From assembly GCA_039821555.1 (NCBI GenBank), contig JBCBNX010000011.1, forward strand, positions 1-64,000: 64,000 nucleotides of DNA. Reading direction: 5' to 3'. The notes beneath the pieces were generated by a model. That model was not told where the DNA came from. It saw nothing but the letters and a program-made list of their open reading frames with translations, and did not search any database. How positions within the stretch are numbered: the first letter of the stretch is position 1; the number at the start of each line of letters is the position of its first letter. Source of the stretch: Bacteroidota bacterium (GTDB lineage Bacteria > Bacteroidota > Rhodothermia > Rhodothermales > Rubricoccaceae). The translations under genes and the position numbers were made by a program. This document shows positions 1-8,163 of the stretch, piece by piece.

Positions 1-236
1 ATCGTGGCGAAGAAGCCGGCGCGCGCCACCACGCCGCGCGTCGTGGCCGCCCCAGTGACGACGTGACGCAGCGCCACGTCGTCCCAGGTGTAGGCGCGGT
101 CGGTGCCTCCGATGCGAGCGCGCACCCGCACCCGTAGTGTGCTCCCTTCCAGACCCGCGATGGTCACAAAGGTGTCCTGCGTACACCCGGCCGTTCCCTC
201 GAGCGCGCCCGCGTCGTCGTCCCCTTGCTCATCGAG
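1..236 (-). pseudogene. Edge ORF without a visible start (possible remnant of a secreted protein)
   Basis: On the minus strand an open frame runs from just after a TGA (237-239) to the left edge of the window. Its translation looks protein-like rather than a GC shadow: an acidic stretch with a single Cys, then TFVTIAGLEGSTLRVRV, RIGGTDRAYTWDDVAL and TTRGVVARAGFF, alternating in the way of an extracellular beta-sandwich domain. There is no in-frame ATG after the stop, and the only GTG lies inside the domain-like part, so the upstream portion appears lost or frameshifted. It could also be a genuine gene starting at an unusual codon. No family is claimed. Confidence 0.3.
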
Positions 237-305
237 TCATATGAACCCCGGAGACCGCGTGACGGTTGATGCGGCATTCTCCCTTTCGTACGCCGTGCCC
301 CGCTC

Positions 306-2441
306 GTGCCCAACCGTCTCGCCACCGCGTCCAGCCCCTACCTCCGCCAGCACGCCGACAACCCCGTGGACTGGCACCCGTGGGGCGACGACGCCTTCGC
401 GCTCGCGCACCGGCAGCGCAAGCCCGTCTTCCTCTCCATCGGCTACGCAACGTGCCACTGGTGCCACGTGATGGCCCACGAGTCGTTCGAGGACGCCGAG
501 GTCGCCGCGCTGCTCAACGATGCGTTCGTGTGCGTGAAGGTGGACCGCGAGGAGCGGCCCGACGTGGACCAGGTCTACATGGCCGTCTGCCAGGCGATGA
601 CGGGCCACGGCGGCTGGCCGCTCACGCTCCTGCTCACGCCCGAGCGCCAGCCGTTCTTCGCCGCGACCTACATCCCGAAGCACACGCGCGGACAGCGCCT
701 CGGCCTCCTGGACTGGGTGCCGCGCGTACAGGCGCTCTGGCAGCAGGCCCCCGAGCGAGCGCGCAACGCCGCCGCCGAGATCACCGCGCAGGTGCGCGCC
801 GCCCTCCAGACCGAGGCCACCGACACCCGGCTCGACGTGAGCGTGCTCGACCGCACCGCCCAGCAGCTCGCCCAGCGCTTCGACCCCGCGTTCGGCGGCT
901 TCGGCGCGGCCCCCAAGTTCCCGACGCCGCACCACCTGCTGTTCTTGCTCCGGCACTGGACGCGAACAGGCGATGCCGACGCCCTCCAGCGTGTCACCCA
1001 CACGCTCCGCGCGATGCGCCACGGCGGGATCCACGACCTCCTCGGCGGCGGCTTCCACCGCTACTCCACCGACCGCCGCTGGCTGCTCCCGCACTTCGAG
1101 AAGATGCTCTACGACCAGGCGCTCCTGGCGATGGCCTACACCGAGGCCTGGCAAGCGACGGGCGGGCCGGACGGGGGCGACGCGCTGTTACGCGAGACCG
1201 CCGAGTCGGTCTTCACCTATGTGCTGCGCGACCTCACGCACCCGCGCGGCGCGTTCTTCTCCGCCGAGGACGCCGACTCCGAGCACCCCGACGGCCACAT
1301 GGAGGAGGGCGCGTTCTACGTCTGGACCGACCCTGAACTCGACGCGCTGCTGGGCGACGAGGCCGCCCTCGCGAAGGTCGCCTTCGGGACGGAGCCCGAC
1401 GGCAACTTCGAGGACGAGGCCACGCAGCGGAAGACCGGCGCCAACGTGCTCCACACCGCCCGCGCCCTCGACACGCTCGCCACCGACTTCGAGACAACGG
1501 AGGCCGACATCGCCGCGCGCCTCGCCGCGATCCGGGCGACGCTCCTCGCGCACCGGAACGCGACGCGCAAGCGCCCGCTGCGCGATGAGAAGGTGCTCAC
1601 CGACTGGAACGGGCTCATGATCGCCGCGCTCGCCCGCGCCGCCCGCGCCTTCGACCGCCCTGCCTATGCCGAGGCCGCCGCCCGCGCCGCTGCCTTCGTG
1701 CTCGCTGAGCTTCGTACCGCTGAGGGGCTCCTGCACCGCTGGCACGACGCCATTGCGCTGCCTGACGGCACCACCGCCCCGCCCGACGCGGGCATCGCCG
1801 CGCACCTCGACGACTACGCCTTCCTCGTCTTCGGCCTCACCGACCTCTACCAGGCGACGTTCGACCCGAGCTGGCTCCGCGCCGCGCTCGACCTCCACGC
1901 CGAGATGGAGGCGCGGTTCGGGGACGCCGAGCACGGCGGCTACTTCTTCACGGCGGCGGGCAGCGAGCACCTCATCACGCGCGTCAAGGAGTTCTACGAC
2001 GGTGCCGCGCCCTCGGGCAACAGCGTCGCGATGCTCAACGGTCTCCGCCTCGCCCGCCTCACAGGGCACACCGACCTCGAAGCCGCGGCCGCCCGCGTCG
2101 CGCAGGCGCACGCCGACGTCGCCCAGGCCCCCGTCGCCCACACGTTCCTGATGAGCGCCCTCGATTGGCTCCTCGGCGATGCACACGAAGTCGTGATCGC
2201 CGGGGACCCCGATGCGGCCGACACGCAGGCCTTGGTGCGCGCCGCAGCGCAGGCGTTCGCGCCGAACACGGTCACGGTGCTACGTCCCACGGACGATGCG
2301 GCGGCTGTCGCGGCGCTCGCACCCTACGCCGAGGCGATGACGCCGGTGAACGAACGCGCCGCCGCCTACGTGTGCGAGGCCTTCGCCTGCCAGGCCCCCG
2401 TTAACGAGCCAGATGCCCTGCGCGCCGCGCTCCATACGTGA
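306..2441 (+). CDS. Thioredoxin-domain (DUF255/YyaL, SPATA20-like) protein
   Basis: 711 aa, close to the usual length of the YyaL/SSP411 family. The N-terminus [20 protein letters not shown] is the family signature and fixes the GTG start at 306. Residues ~1-165 form the DUF255 thioredoxin-like domain with CHWC at 50-53 inside [15 protein letters not shown], so a redox-active disulfide is possible. The remainder is the alpha/alpha-barrel (six-hairpin glycosidase-like) part, with [12 protein letters not shown] and [12 protein letters not shown] typical of the family. No signal peptide, so cytoplasmic. The physiological substrate of the family is not established. It stands alone and converges on the next gene across a hairpin. 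Confidence 0.9.
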   Translation: MPNRLATASSPYLRQHADNPVDWHPWGDDAFALAHRQRKPVFLSIGYATCHWCHVMAHESFEDAEVAALLNDAFVCVKVDREERPDVDQVYMAVCQAMTGHGGWPLTLLLTPERQPFFAATYIPKHTRGQRLGLLDWVPRVQALWQQAPERARNAAAEITAQVRAALQTEATDTRLDVSVLDRTAQQLAQRFDPAFGGFGAAPKFPTPHHLLFLLRHWTRTGDADALQRVTHTLRAMRHGGIHDLLGGGFHRYSTDRRWLLPHFEKMLYDQALLAMAYTEAWQATGGPDGGDALLRETAESVFTYVLRDLTHPRGAFFSAEDADSEHPDGHMEEGAFYVWTDPELDALLGDEAALAKVAFGTEPDGNFEDEATQRKTGANVLHTARALDTLATDFETTEADIAARLAAIRATLLAHRNATRKRPLRDEKVLTDWNGLMIAALARAARAFDRPAYAEAAARAAAFVLAELRTAEGLLHRWHDAIALPDGTTAPPDAGIAAHLDDYAFLVFGLTDLYQATFDPSWLRAALDLHAEMEARFGDAEHGGYFFTAAGSEHLITRVKEFYDGAAPSGNSVAMLNGLRLARLTGHTDLEAAAARVAQAHADVAQAPVAHTFLMSALDWLLGDAHEVVIAGDPDAADTQALVRAAAQAFAPNTVTVLRPTDDAAAVAALAPYAEAMTPVNERAAAYVCEAFACQAPVNEPDALRAALHT

Positions 2442-2470
2442 AGGCACAAAGGCGTACAGGGGTAAACGCA

Positions 2471-2505
2471 TGAAGGTGCAGACGAGCAGAACGTCCGCAC
2501 CTTCA
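2471..2505. terminator. Hairpin between convergent genes
   Basis: Arms 2471-2484 and 2492-2505 (TGAAGGTGCAGACG against CGTCCGCACCTTCA) pair over 14 positions with one mismatch around a 7-nt loop. It sits between the stop of the DUF255 gene and the stop of the convergent DUF4097 gene, so it probably terminates both. No clear U-tract. The same GTGAAGGTGxGGACGT wording recurs in other gaps of the window. Confidence 0.55.
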
Positions 2506-2534
2506 CACGCTCACACATCACGGAGTCGCGACGC

Positions 2535-3557
2535 TTACTCTGCGCGGAGCGTCACCCGGCCGCTGCTCGACGATGCCACGAGCCGGTTGCCGCCGCTGCC
2601 GAGCCGCCCGCGCGCTTCGTCGCGCTCGATCTCGCCGCTGAACGCGAAGCCCTCCGCCAGGCGGATCGAGCCGCCTTCGAGGCGTACGTCGGCGTTCATG
2701 CCCGCGGGGGCAGCCAGCGTAATCGAGCCGCTCGACGTCTCCACGACGGCCTCGCTGCTGAGGTCGAGCCGGGCGCGGATGTCGCCGGACGACGCGCTGC
2801 CGTTGAGCCGCCCCTTCACGATGCCGAGGTCGGCCGAGCCGGACGACAGGTCCACGCTCGCGCTGCCGAGGATGCCGCCCACTTCGAGGTCGCCCGAGGA
2901 CGTGTCGCCGATGAACTCGGCGATGTCGCCGTCGCGGATTTCGAGGTCACCCGACGAGGCGTCGAAGCTGAGCCAGCGCGCGATGGCCGTGCGGATGGTA
3001 TAGTCGCCCGAGGAGCAGTCGAGGGTGATCTCGTCCGCTTCGAGGCGGTCCGCGTCGAGGTCGCCGGACGAGGAGTCGACCACGATCTCGTCGGCGGTGA
3101 TGCTGCCGAGCGTCACGTCGCCCGAGGAGAGGTCGACGACGAGGCGGTCGCCGGAGAGTTCGTCGATGCGCACGTCGCCGGAGGAGACGTCGACCGTGGC
3201 GTCGATGTCGACAGGCACGCGGACGACGACGGTGAAGCTCGCGTTCCAGTTGCCCCAGTTGAACATCCGGCGCTCGGGGTCGCTGCGCACGACTAGGCGG
3301 TCGCCCTGCATGGCCGCGCTGTAGCGCTTGCGCTCGAAGACCTCGTCGGCGTCGCGTCCGCGCCCGGTGATCGTCACGCGCGCCTCGCCGCTCCCGTCGA
3401 GGGCCTCCACGATCACGTCCTCGGCGGAGAGGTCAACAAAGAGGTCGTCGATGGCGCTCGCGTCGAAGGTTTCGTCGAGGTAGACGGTGCCGTTCTGGGC
3501 GGTCGCGGGGAAAGCGACGAGCAGCAGGAGCAGGGGAGCGAGGAGGCGCGGGAGCAT
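2535..3557 (-). CDS. Secreted DUF4097-type beta-helical protein with SSGD repeats
   Basis: 340 aa. The start is set at the ATG giving MLPRLLAPLLLLLVAFPATAQ, a clear signal peptide with probable cleavage after ATAQ. The mature part carries seven SSGD motifs (VSSGDVRI, LSSGDVTL, SSSGDLDA, CSSGDYTI, ASSGDLEI, TSSGDLEV, ASSGDIRA) plus degenerate SSGS/SSGR copies at ~18-22-residue spacing, each followed by a beta-like segment. This is the arrangement of DUF4097/DUF2807 right-handed beta-helix proteins, sometimes called putative adhesins. Role unknown; periplasm or cell surface is inferred from the signal peptide. Divergent from the glycosylase gene with ~110 bp between the starts. Confidence 0.8.
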   Translation of the reverse strand: MLPRLLAPLLLLLVAFPATAQNGTVYLDETFDASAIDDLFVDLSAEDVIVEALDGSGEARVTITGRGRDADEVFERKRYSAAMQGDRLVVRSDPERRMFNWGNWNASFTVVVRVPVDIDATVDVSSGDVRIDELSGDRLVVDLSSGDVTLGSITADEIVVDSSSGDLDADRLEADEITLDCSSGDYTIRTAIARWLSFDASSGDLEIRDGDIAEFIGDTSSGDLEVGGILGSASVDLSSGSADLGIVKGRLNGSASSGDIRARLDLSSEAVVETSSGSITLAAPAGMNADVRLEGGSIRLAEGFAFSGEIERDEARGRLGSGGNRLVASSSSGRVTLRAE

Positions 3558-3668
3558 GGCAGGCAGGGTGGCGTCAAACGAAACCGGCGCGGAGCCGACG
3601 GACGGGAGTGCTCTACGAGCGCACCGCCGTGGGGTTACCTCGCCGCACCAGAAAACCCGCCCCCGCCC

Positions 3669-4346
3669 ATGTCGTCGCTGTTCGCCCCCGCTCCTGGCCC
3701 CTCCCTCGCCCCCGCGTTCTTCGCGCGCCCGGCACTCGTCGTCGCACGCGATCTGCTCGGGCGGCTGCTCGTCCACACGCACGCCGACGGAACGCGCATC
3801 GCCGGGCGCATCGTGGAGACCGAGGCGTACCTCCGCGACGACCCAGCGATGCACGGCTGGAAGGCCACGTTCGGTCCCGACGGCGTCGTGCTGCCACAGG
3901 GACGTGCCGCGGACCTCTTCGCACCGCCGGGGACGGCCTATGTCTACCGGATCTACTACACCAACTGGCTCCTGAACGTGGTCACCGAGCCAGAAGGCAC
4001 CGCCGGAGCCGTGCTCGTCCGCGCCCTCGAACCGGCCGACGGCCTCGCGGCGATGCGTGCCAACCGACCCGCCTCGGTGCGCCGCACGCGCGACCTCGCC
4101 AACGGGCCAGGCAAGCTCACGCAGGCGCTCGGCGTGGACGACGCGGCGTTTCACGGCACCGACCTCACGCGCCCGCCGCTCTGCTTCGAGGCGGGCACGC
4201 CGGTCGACGACGACGCCGTTGCCACGTCGAGCCGCATCGGACTCACGCGCGGCATCGACCTGCCCTACCGCTTCTTCCTCGACGGGCACCCGTGCGTGTC
4301 GCCGGGCGTGCCGAGCGACGTGAAGCAGCGGCCGTCGAAGCGGTGA
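3669..4346 (+). CDS. mpg: 3-methyladenine DNA glycosylase (AAG/MPG family)
   Basis: 225 aa, normal length for bacterial AAG/MPG enzymes, which flip out and excise 3-methyladenine, hypoxanthine and ethenoadenine in base-excision repair. Visible hallmarks: DLLGRLLV, the catalytic segment IVETEAYL with the general-base Glu, PPGTAYVYRIYYTNWLLNVVTE corresponding to the family PGxxYVYxxYGxxxxxNVV block, VLVRALEP, and NGPGKLTQALG near the active site. The segment between ETEAY and PPGTAYVY differs from the common 'HSR/GRTPRN' wording. Cytoplasmic and monocistronic. Confidence 0.9.
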   Translation: MSSLFAPAPGPSLAPAFFARPALVVARDLLGRLLVHTHADGTRIAGRIVETEAYLRDDPAMHGWKATFGPDGVVLPQGRAADLFAPPGTAYVYRIYYTNWLLNVVTEPEGTAGAVLVRALEPADGLAAMRANRPASVRRTRDLANGPGKLTQALGVDDAAFHGTDLTRPPLCFEAGTPVDDDAVATSSRIGLTRGIDLPYRFFLDGHPCVSPGVPSDVKQRPSKR

Positions 4347-4399
4347 CCTGAGACGGTTCGGGTTCGCGCCTTGCAGGCAACTCCCCCCGCTCTGCCCTC

Positions 4400-4687
4400 T
4401 GCTGCTATGCGCTGCGCCCTCCCCACCTGCGCGCGGTCACGGGCCACGCCAAGTCGGCGCAGACGTGGGCGGCCAACGGCCGCGTGCGGCACCTGGAGGG
4501 GCGCGTCAACGGACGCCAGGTCACGGTCGTCGCGCTCAGCGACACCGCGATGCTCCAGGAGGCGATGTGGGACGGCGTCGAGGTGCGCCGCGGCGACCGG
4601 ATCGACCTCGTAGTGCGAAGCGTGTGTCCAGGGTCGCGCTACGAGGACACCGCGCTCAGCGAGCTGCTCCTCCTCGGCGCGCACTGA
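4400..4687 (+). pseudogene. Remnant of an NADase-type glycan-binding (discoidin-like) domain
   Basis: The frame ending at 4687 reads LRAVTGHAKSAQTWAANGR, then RHLEGRVNGRQ, a DTAMLQ segment, and finally DLVVRSVCPGSRYEDTALSE. This matches the C-terminal half of the NADase-type glycan-binding domain, whose hallmark is '(V)YPGxKYxDTxxSE'. The N-terminal half is missing: the frame opens only after a TGA at 4349 and has no in-frame ATG. The ATG at 4407 is one base out of frame, and the first in-frame GTG (4484) would cut into the domain. A decayed 3' end of a longer gene is the likeliest reading; a short 67-aa product from 4484 is the alternative. Confidence 0.5.
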
Positions 4688-4798
4688 GCGTGGGCGCGCT
4701 CGCGCGCTCGGGGCTGCGTCTTTCTTCCATCTTGGCTTGACGCGGCAGCGAGCCCGGAGGGACTTTGTGGGTCCCATCTACTGGTTCCCCCGTCTGTC

Positions 4799-5263
4799 AT
4801 GCCCATGCTCGAAGGCGCGCTCGTCGCCACCGATGCCCGCTTCGCCATCGTGGCGAGCCGCTTCAACGAAACGATCACGCAGCGCCTGCTCGACGGCGCG
4901 CTCGACGCGCTGCGCCGCCACGGCGCGGACGCCGACGACGTGACGGTAGCCTGGTGCCCCGGCGCCTTCGAGGTGCCGCTCGTCGCGCAGCGGCTCGCTG
5001 CCACGGGCGACTACGACGCCGTGATCTGCGTCGGCGCCGTGATCCGCGGCGCGACCTCGCACTACGACTACGTGGCCGGCGGCGTTGCCAGCGGCATTGC
5101 CCAGGCGTCGCTGACGACGGGCGTGCCCGTGCTCTTCGGCGTCATCACCGTCGAGAACCTGGAGCAGGCCTGGGAACGCGCGGGCACGAAGGCGGGCAAC
5201 AAGGGCGCCGAGGCGGCCGCCGGGGCCATCGAGATGGTCAACCTCCTCCGGCAGATCGGATAG
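4799..5263 (+). CDS. ribH: 6,7-dimethyl-8-ribityllumazine synthase
   Basis: 154 aa, full length. Catalyses the penultimate step of riboflavin synthesis, condensing 5-amino-6-ribitylaminouracil with 3,4-dihydroxy-2-butanone 4-phosphate. Family motifs present: [10 protein letters not shown] (substrate loop), [25 protein letters not shown] with the catalytic-site His, [28 protein letters not shown]. Normally forms an icosahedral 60-mer or a pentamer in the cytoplasm. Start at the ATG of [15 protein letters not shown]. No other rib gene and no FMN riboswitch is visible here. Confidence 0.96.
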   Translation: MPMLEGALVATDARFAIVASRFNETITQRLLDGALDALRRHGADADDVTVAWCPGAFEVPLVAQRLAATGDYDAVICVGAVIRGATSHYDYVAGGVASGIAQASLTTGVPVLFGVITVENLEQAWERAGTKAGNKGAEAAAGAIEMVNLLRQIG

Positions 5264-5479
5264 CGCCTTTCCACTAGACTCCTAGGCCGACCGCATTGGC
5301 CGACTAGGGCACGTTCCAGTCGCTCGCGCCAGGCAGGTCGGTGTTGTACCTTGCGGCCCGGTTTCGTCCCGACAGCGTCTCCTCACACACCAGCTCTGCG
5401 CGCCCCTCGACCGTCCGCTACGTTTCTTTCGCTCGCCCTCGCCTCCTCGGAGGCCTCCCCGCTGATCGATTCTGAACGT

Positions 5480-7795
5480 ATGCGACGCTTTGCGCTATTT
5501 GTGCTGCTCCTCGGGCTGGCGCTGCCCGCCTGGGCCCAAGACACGCCTGAGGGTGCAGCTCCGGCAGGCCGCTGGCAGGCCTTGACCGCCTTCAACGAGG
5601 TGCGGGCTCTCGCCGCCTCGCCGACCACCGTGTGGGCCGCCACCTCCGGCGGCGTCTTCGGCTACACCCCGGCCTCGGGCGAGATCGAGCGCTACACCAC
5701 CGTCGAGGGCCTCGCTTCGATCAGCCCAACGGCGATCGCCTACGACGCGGGGACCTCGGTGCTGTGGATCGGTTACAGCGACGGCGCCCTCGACCGACTC
5801 GACCCAGCCACCGGACTCGTGGAGTCGTTCTTCGACATCCGGCGCACCGACCAGTTTAGCGCGCGGCAGGTCGAGCGCTTGCGCGTGGGCGCGGGCGTGG
5901 TCTACGCGGCCACCGGATTCGGCATCGTGGTGTTCGACACCGACCGGCTGGAGGTGCGCGACAGCTACGTCAGGCTGGGGCCCCTCGAAGCCGGCGTCGT
6001 CGTGCGCGACGTGCTCGAAGCCCCGCTGCCCGACGGGACGCCTGGCCTCTGGGCTGCGACGGCGGGCGGCGTCGTGCGCGCGGCGCAGTCGGCCAACCTG
6101 CTGGAGCCGGGCGCCTGGACACTCGAAGCCAACGGCCCCGGCGACGCTGAGGCCTTGGCGGTCTTCCAGGGCGACGTCATGGCAGGCACCTCGCAAGACG
6201 TGCTACAGCGACGGACGGACGGCACCTGGGCCCGGCTCTTCCTGACGGGCTCGCCCGTGACAGCGCTCATCGCCGATGGCCCCCGGCTCCTCGGCGTCGA
6301 CCCGTTCTCGGTGGTGGTGTTCGAGCCGGGCCAGGCCAGCCAGCGCCTCTTCGTTCGAGGCCCCACTGACGACTTCGCGGATGTGGTGGCGACCCTCGCC
6401 CTCGGTGCGGACAGCGAGATCTGGGTAGGCGACCTCCGAGATGGCCTACTGCGCCTTCCGCCTCTGGAGACCGCGTCGGGCGACATCATGCCGGACCAGA
6501 TCGTGGTGCCCGACGGCCCACGCTCGAACCAGATCGACGACATCGACGCGGGACGCGATGGGGAGGTATGGCTCGCCACCCGCCGCACGATCAACCGAAC
6601 GACGGTCGCGCGGCGCGATGGCAATGGGACGTGGCGCGTCTTCACAGAAGCCGAGGGCCTGCCCACGAGCAGCATGCTCAGCGCCCTCGCCGACCGCGAC
6701 GGCGGCTTCTGGGGCGGGTCCTCCAGCGACGGACTCGTCCGCATCGACCCCGAGGGCGCCGTCACCGTCTTCGACACCGAGAACTCGTCGATCCTGTCGG
6801 GCCTGTCCAACCCGGACTTCGTACCGGTGGTAGACGCCGCGTTCGACGGCGACGGCCAGATCTGGGCGGTCAACCAGGCCTCGTCGCAGCCGCTCCACGT
6901 CCGTGACGACGTAGGCGCGTGGACCGGCCTCCCCTTCCCGTCGAACGTCCTCTCCCGCGACATCGTGGAAGGCGTGCTCATCGACCGGTTTGACCAGAAG
7001 TGGGTGTTCACGGCGGAGTCGGGCATCTTCGTCTATGCCCCAGGATCCAGCTTGCCGCAGGGCAGCGCGCCGTTCCTGCGCCCGGGCGGCGCCAACGGCA
7101 TCGGACTCCCCAACGGCCAGGTGGAGGCCCTTGCCGAAGACCTCGACGGGCGCATCTGGGTGGGAACGCGTCGCGGCCTCGCCACCATCTTCTCGCCAGG
7201 CTCGGCCTTCAGCGGCGACCTCAGCCTGATCGAGCCCCAGTGGGCGCGCACCGAGGACGGCACCTCGTTCTTCCTGCGCGACCTCCTCATCAACGACATC
7301 GCCGTGGACCCGGCCAACAACAAGTGGCTGGCCTCGTCGAGCGGCGCGTGGCTCATCGACAGCGACGGGGAGAACGTGCTGTTGCGCTTCACGGAGGCCG
7401 ATTCGCCGCTGTTCTCGGACAACGTGATCGCGGTGGACGTGGACGCCCGGACGGGCACGGTTTACTTCGCGACCGACCGCGGTGTGCTCAGCTACCGCGG
7501 CGAGGCGCTCGCGGCCGCCCCGACCGTCCGGGACCTGGACGTGGCCCCCAACCCCTATCGCCCCGCGCAGCATGCCGACGGAGTGCTCATCAGCGGGCTC
7601 GTCGCCGAGACGCGGGTGCGCATCCTCACCGTCGATGGGCGGCTCGTGCGCGCGCTCGACACCCGTGGCGGGGCGGTCCGCTGGGACGGGCGCGACGCCG
7701 ACGGGCAGGCTGTGCCCTCCGGGGTCTACCTCGTTGCCGCATCAGGCCTCGGCGACGAGGGCACGGGCTTCGGCAAGATCGCTGTGATCCGGTAG
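5480..7795 (+). CDS. PorZ-like two-component-regulator propeller protein (T9SS-associated)
   Basis: 771 aa. The ATG at 5480 gives MRRFALFVLLLGLALPAWAQ, a signal peptide. Residues ~30-650 carry repeated propeller blades with phrases like VWAATSGGVFGYTPASGE, LWIGYSDGALDRLDP, VYAATGFGIVVFDT, IWVGTRRGLATIF and NKWLASSSGAWLID. The first propeller's order (blade, 'iaY..G.lD.l', 'YaatgfGIVvfD') is that of PorZ, a surface component of the type IX secretion attachment complex. The C-terminal ~80 residues (APNPYRP, VRILTVDGRLVRAL, WDGRDADGQAVPSGVYLV) form a FlgD/T9SS-type sorting domain. PorZ itself retains such a domain, which supports the call. A plain T9SS cargo with propellers remains possible. Confidence 0.7.
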   Translation: MRRFALFVLLLGLALPAWAQDTPEGAAPAGRWQALTAFNEVRALAASPTTVWAATSGGVFGYTPASGEIERYTTVEGLASISPTAIAYDAGTSVLWIGYSDGALDRLDPATGLVESFFDIRRTDQFSARQVERLRVGAGVVYAATGFGIVVFDTDRLEVRDSYVRLGPLEAGVVVRDVLEAPLPDGTPGLWAATAGGVVRAAQSANLLEPGAWTLEANGPGDAEALAVFQGDVMAGTSQDVLQRRTDGTWARLFLTGSPVTALIADGPRLLGVDPFSVVVFEPGQASQRLFVRGPTDDFADVVATLALGADSEIWVGDLRDGLLRLPPLETASGDIMPDQIVVPDGPRSNQIDDIDAGRDGEVWLATRRTINRTTVARRDGNGTWRVFTEAEGLPTSSMLSALADRDGGFWGGSSSDGLVRIDPEGAVTVFDTENSSILSGLSNPDFVPVVDAAFDGDGQIWAVNQASSQPLHVRDDVGAWTGLPFPSNVLSRDIVEGVLIDRFDQKWVFTAESGIFVYAPGSSLPQGSAPFLRPGGANGIGLPNGQVEALAEDLDGRIWVGTRRGLATIFSPGSAFSGDLSLIEPQWARTEDGTSFFLRDLLINDIAVDPANNKWLASSSGAWLIDSDGENVLLRFTEADSPLFSDNVIAVDVDARTGTVYFATDRGVLSYRGEALAAAPTVRDLDVAPNPYRPAQHADGVLISGLVAETRVRILTVDGRLVRALDTRGGAVRWDGRDADGQAVPSGVYLVAASGLGDEGTGFGKIAVIR

Positions 7796-7911
7796 GTGCC
7801 CCGCGTATGGGCATGGCCTCACGGGTTCTCCATTTGGAGAGCGGGCCTGAATGTCCCTATGTTTGTCAACTCTGGCCGCTGCATACGTATGTGAGGTCAG
7901 CATTGACATAC

Positions 7912-7986
7912 GGATGCCGTAGCTCAGGTGGTTAGAGCGCCAGGTTGTGGCCCTGGAGGCCGTGGGTTCAAGTCCCACCGGTGTCC
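7912..7986 (+). tRNA. tRNA-His (GTG)
   Basis: The cloverleaf folds by eye: acceptor 7913-7919 pairs with 7979-7985 (two G-U wobbles), the D-arm begins AGCTCAGGTGG, the anticodon arm is CCAGG-TTGTGGC-CCTGG with anticodon GTG, and the T-arm contains GGTTCAAGTCC. The extra G at 7912 opposite C73 (7986) is the G-1 identity element specific to tRNA-His. CCA is not encoded, so it must be added by the nucleotidyltransferase; a candidate enzyme lies at 39009-40667. Confidence 0.96.
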
Positions 7987-8014
7987 CCCCTTTGCGCCCT
8001 CGGCGTCTGTTCCT

Positions 8015-8087
8015 GCTCCGTTCGTCTAGTGGTTTAGGACGCCGCCCTTTCACGGCGGTAACACGGGTTCGAATCCCGTACGGAGTA
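8015..8087 (+). tRNA. tRNA-Glu (TTC)
   Basis: The acceptor GCTCCGT (8015-8021) pairs with ACGGAGT (8080-8086) with a G-U end pair, as in other Bacteroidota tRNA-Glu. Anticodon stem CCGCC/GGCGG encloses loop CTTTCAC with anticodon TTC. T-arm GGTTCGAATCC. CCA is not encoded. It lies 28 nt downstream of tRNA-His and is followed at once by a strong hairpin, so the two are probably one transcript. Confidence 0.96.
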
Positions 8088-8095
8088 CATCAGAG

Positions 8096-8123
8096 GGCCG
8101 ACTTCCCCGACGGGAGGTCGGCC
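8096..8123 (+). terminator. Terminator hairpin of the tRNA-His/tRNA-Glu unit
   Basis: GGCCGACTTCCC (8096-8107) pairs with GGGAGGTCGGCC (8112-8123) over 12 bp with one G-U around a CGAC tetraloop, followed by a weak T-rich stretch (TTCTGCGTTT). It starts 8 nt after the tRNA-Glu end. It may also serve the convergent minus-strand gene that ends at 8164. Confidence 0.75.
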
Positions 8124-8163
8124 TTCTGCGTTTCTAACACCTAGGATCGCCGCGCGGGAGCCG

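Noticed and set aside
4407..4613. ATG-started frame over the glycan-binding remnant
   Set aside because: Its translation is Arg/Ser-rich noise; the frame one base earlier shows the conserved domain.
4687..4798. FMN riboswitch in front of ribH
   Set aside because: The gap is ~110 bp and lacks the conserved AGGG/GAUUC-type FMN aptamer elements.
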